This document shows positions 46,276 to 55,181 of a stretch of DNA of 64,000 bases, one piece after another. The DNA lies in contig CM046877.1 of NCBI GenBank assembly GCA_025667525.1, positions 260,249,706-260,313,705 of the forward strand, written 5' to 3'. Each line of letters opens with the position of its first letter. Position 1 is the first letter of the stretch. The notes beneath the pieces were generated by a model. That model was not told the DNA's origin. It searched no databases and saw nothing but the letters and a program-made list of their open reading frames with translations. Position numbers and translations under genes: made by a program. This DNA is from Glebionis coronaria. Taxonomy: Eukaryota > Streptophyta > Magnoliopsida > Asterales > Asteraceae.

Positions 46276-46425
46276 CTGCTGCTGTTGGAGTGTCCATCGT
46301 TTTTACGTTAATTATCATTACCGCCACGCCTATCCGTAGCAGAACGGTCGTTAGTTTGACCGTTTCCCTTGGGCTGATGAGGATGCTACTGGGTAGCCGG
46401 CTGAGACCGGTCCCTAGTTTTCTGC
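46276..46425 (-). pseudogene. gag: Gag linker segment of Tekay-1 (putative exon 2)
   Basis: This 150-base piece has Gag-linker composition in the frame that would follow omission of intron-like segment 1. It carries two in-frame stops, TAG at 46386-46388 and TAA at 46308-46310. Both can be explained by C-to-T changes in Gln codons. Confidence 0.5.
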
Positions 46426-46508
46426 CTGGAAGATACATTTAAAGAGATGAATAATTGACATATATGCAAAGTATACGGATTGATCACCACTTGAATACGA
46501 ATGTTTAC
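46426..46508 (-). other. Intron-like segment 1 in Tekay-1 gag (83 bases)
   Basis: On the minus strand it runs from GTAAACATTC to GTATCTTCCAG, with an AG before the donor. It is AT-rich, with a pyrimidine-rich end. Without it the capsid frame passes into the linker frame with a codon split 2+1. With it the capsid frame stops at once (TAA 46505-46507). Confidence 0.45.
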
Positions 46509-47236
46509 CTCTTGTCGTGTCTTTCAGCTTCCCCGAACTCATCTCTCTCCTGCAGCATCTCCAACTTACGTGCTGCATAGGCCACTTGTGCTACAGTGTT
46601 GAACGTAGCACACACCAGATTGTTTGCGACCGATGTGCGAAGAGCCCATCTAAAGTGATGTGCCTGCTCTTCAGGAGTACCTGCTGCCGCACCAAGGAAA
46701 CCAGCTAAGCGAAGAAAGCGCTGTATAAACTCGTTGCAATTCTCCTCAGCTCTCTGTCGGATCCCATGGTACTCTCTCTTGAGCTTGTCCTGCTCAGCCT
46801 TGGGAAAGAACTGCTCCATCACCCTGTCCTTGAACTGAGCCCAAGTCAAACCAGCAACCCACTCGTCGCCACCTTCGGACTGGATCAACGCTAACCACCA
46901 GTTTAGCAAATCACCTTCGAATTGATAGCATGCCAACCTAACCTTGTATGCGGGGTCACAACCCATAGCATTGAAAATCTTCTCGACGTGAGCCAACTAG
47001 CTTTCAGCATCGCTGGGGCTATCTGTCTTCTTAAAAGCTCGAGGGCGGAGCTTGTTGAATCTCTCCAGCCATACTGCTAATGTCACTGAAGGTGGAGGAG
47101 GAGGTGCCTGATTATGCTGCTGATTGTTGGCAGCTTGAACTTCATCCCTGATGTCATTCCGCAGTTGAGGAAGCAAAGCTTGCATAGCAGCTTGAATTGC
47201 AGCATTGAGCTGCTCCTGTTCTAGTGTGAGAACCAT
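46509..47236 (-). pseudogene. gag: Gag capsid of Tekay-1
   Basis: It starts at ATG 47236 (MVLTLEQEQ), with upstream in-frame codons in the leader. A Gln/Ala-rich N-terminus and a Pro run precede the Retrotrans_gag domain (WLERFNKLRPRAF, LLNWW, FFPKAEQDKLKREY and FIQRFLRLAG blocks). An in-frame TAG at 46997-46999 replaces a position where Tekay Gag usually has Trp. The capsid frame ends at the border of intron-like segment 1. Capsid would assemble cytoplasmic particles. Confidence 0.8.
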
Positions 47237-47670
47237 CTGACAATATAACATAAAACATATGATTAAACAAATCAAAACATAAAATCTATATATACATGAA
47301 AAAATTATACCAAAATTTCACGAGAAAAATTTTATGCAAGAAAATTTTGTTTATGAATGCATGATGCAGTTTTATGAAAACTTTTGTATGCTCGAGAGTG
47401 AACGCCTATGGTCAGTTCACCCAAAACAAAAGACATGGCGAGGGGACGCCTATGTGTCGGTCCCAAATAAAAAAGTTTTGATAAAACACATGCGACTAAA
47501 TAGGGCCAGTCCTGTACCAACCACTACTTAGTCAAAAATCTGCGACAATGACATATATATGTATGCTTAAAAATGGTGAATGCATGAAAACAACTTTCAG
47601 TTCTAGGAAGACCATAGTGACTACCCACTAATCACAGGTCATATTTGAGAGCCTACAGGTCGAAGCCTTC
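47237..47670 (-). other. Leader of Tekay-1
   Basis: This is about 430 bases between the primer site and the gag start, AT-rich, with no supported gene. Confidence 0.6.
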
Positions 47671-47682
47671 GCTCTGATACCA
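47671..47682 (-). other. Primer-binding site of Tekay-1, initiator tRNA-Met
   Basis: The minus strand reads TGGTATCAGAGC, the standard complement of the initiator tRNA-Met 3' end. It is separated by four bases from the LTR, which starts at 47687 on the + strand. Confidence 0.88.
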
Positions 47683-47686
47683 TAAT

Positions 47687-47739
47687 TGTAACACCCCATT
47701 TTGATAATGGAAATGTCACATGCAATTATGGCGTGTCAT
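47687..47739 (-). repeat. 5' LTR of Tekay-1, small part left of nested element 2
   Basis: The first 53 bases on the + strand (TGTAACACCCC to GCGTGTCAT) match 39400-39452. The LTR is then interrupted by nested element 2 after GTCAT and continues at 55182. Confidence 0.9.
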
Positions 47740-49556
47740 TGATAGGTGTGTAAACACCCATCCTTTCTACCACTTAATTACAATAATAACCGGACCAAAA
47801 CGTGTATTTTATATCTTTTATGTCGGAATTATGCGTGGTTTGTGTTTTTGTTGTGATTTAGGACGAAAAGATGAAAAGTGGAGAAAACACGGGAATTCAC
47901 GGGAATTCACGGGCATTTACGGACTTTTATTAAAGAAAAAGATGAAAGACGAAGTCAAGAAGTCAAGAGTGCAAAAAGAACGGAAGTCCAAGACCAATTC
48001 TGAAGATTTGTCGAAGAAAAAGTCAAAAGACAGAAGTTTACTTAAAGTCGAAGAACTCAAGTCTACTTTATTGAAGAATTAAAAAGACGAGTTCAAAGAA
48101 ATCCCGAGCCAAAAGTCATTTAAAGTCCAAGTTCAAAGAAGATTAGAAGAATAAAGGACTAATGGTACAATTAATGAAGATTAAAAGAAGGAAGGACTTA
48201 ATCTCGCAATTAAGAAGAAATGAAGGAGGGGATGAAGCTTCCTAATCCTCCCCTATATACAGTTAGGACTAGTTAATTATTTTCTTTGTTGGCTAACTTG
48301 ACAAATTAGCTCTTCCATGGTTGGCTAAGTGTGACAATTAGTCTTCCACCATTTACTTACCTTGCACCTTTAATTTATGTCATTTAAATACTTGTCAATT
48401 TAAATACCTTGTCTTGCACATTAAATTCCTTTAATTTCAAGTAAGTTTCCATTTAATTCTTGTCAATCTTTATTTTATCTTGTTAATCTCTTATCTACCT
48501 TTCTTGATCTTTGATTTTTATGTTTATGTTTGTGTTCATGTTCATGTTCTTATTTTGATCAAGTGGTTTTTGATTATTGTGGTTAAATTTGTTAGATTTG
48601 TTGATTTAAAGTGTTTGTTTATGATTGTTTGTTGATTCGTTATTAACTTGGTTAAATCGTTTGTTTGATTTTGTTTAATCTGTGGTAGATTAGTTGTTAT
48701 TTTGATACCTTGTTCTTCGGGGGAGTTTGTTTCTGTGTCTGATCTTTCCAGGAAAACTTCCGACTCAAGGGAAGGAGTTCTTTCATTCGGAACTTCAAAG
48801 TTCAGGATCAAGGGCTTCATCCGGAAGAGTTCCGGATCAGCCAAAACTTCCGAGTCAGCAATCTCATTCGGAACTAAAAAAGTTCCGGATCAGAGAGGGT
48901 TCATTCGGAACTTTAAAAGTTCCGAGTCAAGCAGTTCATTCAGAAGTCTCAAAAGTTCCGGATCAACTCGAATGTTCCGAACCAAGGGAAAAGTTCCGAA
49001 TCAAGAAGGCTTCATCCGGAAGTCTTCCGAATCAAGAAGTTCCGGATCAAGACTGTTTCATTCAGAACTCAAAAAGTTCCGAGTCAAGCCAGCTCATTCG
49101 GAAGTTTTGAACTTCCGAATCAAGGTTTCTTTCAGATTTTTGTTATTATCTGCTTTTAAATTTCTGTCCTTTATTTTCAAGCTTTATTTTTCCCGCCTGT
49201 TTATTTAATTGCACGTTAAGATTATTTGCCTCAGCTTTATTTTAGACTTGCCTTAGTTTAAGTTTTCGTTGCGTTTTAACTTTACCTTAGTTAGATTTAA
49301 GTTTGCGTCATTTACTTTAAGTGCCCTTTAATTCTAGTCTCGCTTTTAAATACTTGCCCTTTATTTTAATTAGACTTAGATTTAAATTACCTGCATTTTA
49401 CTTTAATTGCACTTTTACTTTAATTGTTTTGCACTTTTATTTAAAAACAACCAAAAATATTTGTTTCACCAAGATCAACTGAGTCACATAGAGAACCTAG
49501 ATCAATTCGTTAAGATACCGAGAACAACAATTGAACCTAGCAAAATATTTGTATCA
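47740..49556 (+). repeat. 5' LTR of nested element 2
   Basis: It starts TGATAGGTGTG and ends GTATCA. A TATA-like TATATA lies at 48254-48259, and the TTCCGG repeat block at about 48750-49125. It contains a duplicated GGGAATTCAC unit near 47890 that the 3' LTR has once. Confidence 0.9.
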
Positions 49557-49558
49557 AA

Positions 49559-49573
49559 TGGCGCCGCTGCCGG
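49559..49573 (+). other. Primer-binding site of nested element 2
   Basis: TGGCGCCGCTGCCGG begins two bases after the LTR. It matches 14 of 15 bases of the tRNA-Asp complement. Confidence 0.78.
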
Positions 49574-49797
49574 CTCTTTTCGTAAAGATTAACGGTTTTC
49601 TGTGAGAGACACGTTGCTTTTTGGGATCCGTTCACTTGTGAACGTTATTTTTCGTGTAAAAAATTTTCCGAAAACCCCAAAAACATTTGAAAAATCATAA
49701 AAAGCATTTCTTTTCAAAAGTTTTGCACCAAAAATATTCCTCTTTATCCTCTAGTATGTTTAATTCTTTTCTTTACCCCTCTTATTCATAATTCTTC

Positions 49798-51264
49798 ATG
49801 AATCCGTCTTGCAGACGGTGTGGGCGACCTTGGCATGGTTTTCAAACATGTCAATGGTGTACTTGTGAGCGGTGTGGTTTTGATATCGACGATACATAAT
49901 CTGGATTTTGTCCATTTTGCAATTCAACAAATTCATACTTCAACTCTTACAATACTTTCCCACCCTCTCCCTATGACAGTCCCTATCCTCAAGACGCACC
50001 GGGTTTTTCTCCATACCCGTGGTGCTATATTTGTGTGGGCCCTCACGATGCTTCTTCTTGTGATCCGTCGAAGATCTTTGAGAAAGTTCCGTGCTATCAT
50101 CCTAGTGTTTATAACCGTGAGCCCCCACGTCACACCGTCAATCCTCCACCCTGTCGTGCATTTCCTCCTGATCTACTGGCCACACTGTTTGACAACTTTC
50201 AAAAAGTTCAAGAAATTGTCCACAGGATGATGGAGAAATGGCAAGCGGATCAGCACCAAGAGCAGGTATCTAACCTTAATGCTTATACTCCTCCTCTTGT
50301 GCCTCCATATTATTATGAAAGTGATGACGATGAGAGTCCTATTTCTTGGAACAATGAGAATGCTATTCCTTCTCCTGACTTGCCGGAGCCTAAGGATTCA
50401 ACCATCTTAAGGGATGAGGATATCAGCACAATTCCTGCAAAGGAATCCGACGAATTCAATACGTCTAGTGCTGATAACCTGGTCTCAATTCCAAGTGAAT
50501 CTGAGTTGACATCCGACAGTAACGATGAGTTTGATGCACTTTCTCTTGATGATGTTCCTTCCACCAACACTTTGGAAGAGGATTCTACGGTTTTCTCTAA
50601 TCTTCTTTTCGATCAAGATGATGATTTTACTTCTAGTGATGACGAGTCATTATCTGATGAAGACGTTCCGAAGGAAACTTTCAAGATTTATTCGAACCCT
50701 TTATTTGATTTTGATGACGATTACATATCTAGTGAGGTGAATCCTCTCTTTGACAAAAGGATTGAAGACATTGATAGCTATGATGATCTTGTTACTGATG
50801 AGCATACTTTAATAGCCATGACCCCTTCTATCGCAGAGGTGGAGAGTTCTGACTCTACTAGAAAGGTATCGCAGGTGGAAGGTAATTCTTCTCTTACTTC
50901 TCATACTATATTGCCCCCTCATCCTACTGAATGCACGCCTAATCGGGTGATGTATCAATTTCCCTCTCCGGGAAATGAGGATGAGTGTTTTGACCCGGGA
51001 GGTGACAATGACCATTTTATGATTGATAACCTTACGGCTTTGCCAATTGGTCCTCGTCCATTGTTTTTGGAGGATGACAATGTGATTCCTATACCCACCC
51101 CACCTCCCGAGGATCAAGATTTCACATACTTCTCGTATGTTGAAAGGACATTTCTACCGTTTAAGACTTATCCTCTTGCGTCCCCTTTGTTATATTCCTC
51201 CGGGAACGAGGAAAAGGTCTTTGATCCCAGTATAACATTAGAGGTTTCCCCATGGACCATTTAA
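49798..51264 (+). pseudogene. Cys-rich zinc-binding and acidic-tail protein of nested element 2, one internal stop
   Basis: From ATG 49798 the frame spans 488 codons to 51264, with one TAA at codon 34 (49897-49899); the rest is open. The N-terminus has paired CxxC motifs (Cys 5, 8, 18, 21, 23, 26, and another pair just after the stop), looking like a zinc ribbon. A knuckle CX2CX3HX4C follows at 76-88, with the same short spacing as in the gag-pro proteins here. The remainder is very acidic, with an NPLFDFDDDY-type repeat, FDPG at 398 and FDPS at 475 near the end. No Retrotrans_gag or protease block is visible. I recall similar Cys-rich and DECFDPGGD-containing predicted proteins from Asteraceae. 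A role in RNA or nucleic-acid binding is inference. Confidence 0.65.
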
Positions 51265-53297
51265 TTCGGGGACGAGTCAGGCTCGTGACTCGGATAACAA
51301 AAACAAGCGCTTCTTGGGAGGCAACCCAATTATCTATCTATCTTTTTTTTTGTTTTTACCATAAGTGTAGGGGGGAGACCCGTTGGTTTGCTTTCCTCTC
51401 CTCACTTCTTAATCAGGGATTCGAGCTCAATGATCCACTCTTGATGATTCTTGACGACCCGTGATTCCGTGTTCCATTATCCCGGTTCTATCCTAAACTC
51501 TTTTCGATTCACTATTTTATACTTTTCAAATATTAAAATAGGAATCTCTTTAGTTGTCTTTTCCTTAGCGAGATTTAAACAACGTGCACAATGTCCTAAG
51601 TGTAGGGGAGTTTACTCCCACATGCTTAAACATTGAGGACAATGTTTATCTTAAGTGTAGGGGGGACTTCTATCGAAGTTAAGTGGTCTTTTCCTTGTAT
51701 TTGTCCTCATTTTAACCGGAAAATCAATTTTTCGACATTTTTCAAAATTTTTTGATCTATTTTGGCCTATTAGTTTTTCACTTTGTATAGATATTTTCTT
51801 TCCTTATTAGAATAAATCTTTAATAAGTTGTTTTAATTTTCAAAACGTTGTGAATCTTTTGACTCAACCCGAGTTTACTTATCTAAGTTACTCTAGCTAG
51901 TATCCTTAACTTGTTTAAGTCAAGTTTTGCTAGGCTTTTATATAGGGATCTATAAAACGCGAAAGTCTTAACTCTCACGGGTTAAGAACAAGAACTTTTC
52001 GCAAGTTCCTATAATTGATCCTAGAGAGTCGTTTATCAAGGGAACTTTAAAACGCGATTTCTAAACTTGAAAAAGTCTAAGAATTTGCAAGATCCTATAG
52101 GCGACTCGAAAACCCAAAACTTTGATTTAATAGGCTAAGCATCCACAAATCTCATTACTTGAGATTTTAAACTGTGGAGAACGAGAGATGATAGAGCCAA
52201 TTATAAGTTTGGTATTCTTTCGGGAATTTATGTGAGTTAATTATGAGCCTATTCTCCCATCACTTGCTAATAAATTTATCTGCTAATAAATAAGGTTGTA
52301 CGATTTGAAAGGTTACTTAGCTTCTAGCCCAAGATCGTTTAAAAGTTGCTCGGTATGGATTAGAGTTCATAGCCAAGGCATAACTTATTGAAGCGAGATG
52401 CGAAGATTGGTGAGTCCGAAAAGGCCCTAACAAGGCATGAGGGCTATATTTTGTTGCTAAAAGATCCAAAGTGATGTGAAGAATCATTTATCAAAAATCA
52501 ATATGAAGGATCGAGACACACGACGAAAAGCAAATACTCCCCAAAAGTCATGGAGAAGTGAATCCGAAAAGACCCTAACAAGGTATGAGGATAAATAGAT
52601 CCAAGTCATAAAAGGAGGCGGATCGTTGTATATCAAAGTCCAAAATAATGATTGGAGAAAAATGAAGAAGTCGTGGTCCAAGTATGAATCTCTCAAAACT
52701 TCAAGTGAAGAAATTCCTATTATGAAGAGAAGGCCATTATTTCATGAACGTCTCTCAAGGTTTGAAGTATGAAGTCGCTGCCAAATATCGGTCCGAGAAA
52801 GGTCTCAAATCGCGAAGCGAGTTATGCCAAGATATGAACTTTATGAGGTCCCGAGAAGCAGTTTTAAAAGATTTTGTCCTTTAGCTAACTATTGATCAAA
52901 TCGTTCACTTTATTTTCGGATTAAATAATTATCGAAATAAGTCAACAATGTATCCTCGTGATCATTCAAGACAATAATAAAATATAAGAGATACCCCTAG
53001 GAATAAGGGAGTCTAAGTGAGTAATTGACCCACATGAGTTCGTGATAGTTTACTAACTTATAATAACAATGATCTCGTTTTTAAGCTTGGTTTGGAGAAA
53101 GTGAAAACTTGAGGATGATGATTATTCACAACATTTCCAAAACCCAAGGTATGATTTTGATTTCTTTACTTTGTATGTTTATAATTTTATATCTCTTTAA
53201 TAAAGGCCACTATGGATTGATTATGATGAAAAGTGTAAACGTGCTTTGTAACTAATGCATTGCATGAGGACATTGCAATGGTCAAGTGTAGGGGATT
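51265..53297 (+). other. 3' untranslated region and polypurine tract of nested element 2
   Basis: It holds the post-stop hairpins (CGAGTC 51273-51278 with GACTCG 51287-51292; TGGG 51315-51318 with CCCA 51325-51328). Purine tracts lie at 51363, 51598 and 51653. A GGGAGT/ACTCCC hairpin follows the second tract, and AAACATTGAGGACAATGTTT is at 51628-51647. The polypurine tract AAGTGTAGGGGA is at 53284-53295. It is nearly the same as 18283-20297. Confidence 0.8.
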
Positions 53298-55176
53298 TGA
53301 TAGGTGTGTAAACACCCATCCTTTCTACCACTTAATTACAATAATAACCGGACCAAAACGTGTATTTTATGTCTTTTATGTCGGAATTATGCGTGGTTTG
53401 TGTTTTTGTTGTGATTTAGGATGAAAAGGTGAAAAGTGGAGAAAACACGGGAATTCACGGGCATTTACGGACTTTTATTGAAGAAAAAGATGAAAGACGA
53501 AGTCAAGAAGTCAAGAGTGTAAAAAGAACGGAAGTCCAAGACCAATTCTGAATATTTGTCGAAGAAAAAGTCAAAAGACAGAAGTTTACTTAAAGTCGAA
53601 GAACTCAAGTCTACTTTATTGAAGAATTAAAAAGACGAGTTCAAAGAAATCCCGAGCCAAAAGTCATTTAAAGTCCAAGTTCAAAGAAGATTAGAAGAAT
53701 AAAGGACTAATGGTACAATTAATGAAGATTAAAAGAAGGAAGGACTTAATCTCGCAATTAAGAAGAAATGAAGGAGGGGAGGAAGCTTCCTAATCCTCCC
53801 CTATATATAGTTAGGACTAGTTAATTATTTTCTTTGTTGGCTAACTTGACAAATTAGCTCTTCCATGGTTAGCTAAGTGTGACAATTAGTCTTCCACCAT
53901 TTACTTACCTTGCACCTTTAATTCATGTCATTTAAATACTTGTCAATTTAAATACCTTGTCTTGCACATTAAATTCCTTTAATTTCAAGTAAGTTTCCAT
54001 TTAATTCTTGTCAATCTTTATTTTATCTTGTTAATATCTTATCTACCTTTCTTGATCTTTGATTTTTATGTTTATGTTTGTGTTCATGTTCATGTTCTTA
54101 TTTTGATCAAGTGGTTTTTGATTATTGTGGTTAAATTTGTTAGATTTGTTGATTTAAAGTGTTTGTTTATGATTGTTTGTTTATTCGTTATTAACTTGGT
54201 TAAATCGTTTGTTTGATTTTGTTTAATCTGTGGTAGATTAGTTGTTATTTTGATCCCTTGTTCTTCGGGGGAGTTTGTTTCTGTGTCTGATCTTTCCAGG
54301 AAAACTTCCGACTCAAGGGAAGGAGTTCTTTCATTCGGAACTTCAAAGTTCAGGATCAAGGGCTTCATCCGGAAGAGTTCCGGATCAGCCAAAACTTCCG
54401 AGTTAGCAATCTCATTCGGAACTTAAAAAGTTCCGGATCAGAAAGGTTTCATTCGGAACTCAAAAAGTTCCGGATCAAGCAATTCATTCGGAACTCAAAA
54501 AGTTCCGGATCAGAGAGGGTTCATTCGGAACTTTAAAAGTTCCGAGTCAAGCAGTTCATTCGGAAGTCTCAAAAGTTCCGGATCAACTCGAAAGTTCCGA
54601 ACCAAGGGAAAAGTTCCGAATCAAGAAGGCTTCATCCGGAAGTCTTCCGAATCAAGAAGTTCCGAGTCAAGACTGTTTCATTCGGAACTCAAAAAGTTCC
54701 GAGTCAAGCCAGCTCATTCGGAAGTTTTGAACTTCTGAATCAAGGTTTCTTTCAGGTTTTTGTTATTATCTGCTTTTAAATTTCTGTCCTTTATTTTCAA
54801 GCTTTATTTTTCCCGCCTGTTTATTTAATTGCACGTTAAGATTATTTGCCTCAGCTTTATTTTAGACTTGCCTTAGTTTAAGTTTTCGTTGCGTTTTAAC
54901 TTTACCTTAGTTAGATTTAAGTTTGCGTCATTTACTTTAAGTGCCCTTTAATTCTAGTCTCGCTTTTAAATACTTGCCCTTTATTTTAATTAGACTTAGA
55001 TTTAAATTACCTGCATTTTACTTTAATTGCACTTTTACTTTAATTGTTTTGCACTTTTATTTAAAAACAACCAAAAATATTTGTTTCACCAAGATCAACT
55101 GAGTCACATAGAGAACCTAGATCAATTGGTTAAGATACCGAGAACAACAATTGAACCTAGCAAAATATTTGTATCA
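53298..55176 (+). repeat. 3' LTR of nested element 2
   Basis: It starts TGATAGG and ends GTATCA. TATATATA lies at 53803-53810. Its TTCCGG block carries about 60 extra bases (near 54440-54510) compared with the 5' LTR, which looks like gain or loss of two repeat units. Confidence 0.9.
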
Positions 55177-55181
55177 GTCAT

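Larger units (their letters stand above)
47740..55176 (+). mobile_element. Nested element 2: TGATAGG-family element with a Cys-rich, gag-less ORF
   Basis: A complete 7.4-kb element is flanked by GTCAT (47735-47739 and 55177-55181). LTRs are 1817 and 1879 bp, with a tRNA-Asp-type primer site, one ORF region and a 3' untranslated region and polypurine tract close to those of nested element 1. The coding region has neither capsid nor protease nor polymerase. It is the most recent layer of the Tekay-1/copia stack. Confidence 0.9.
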
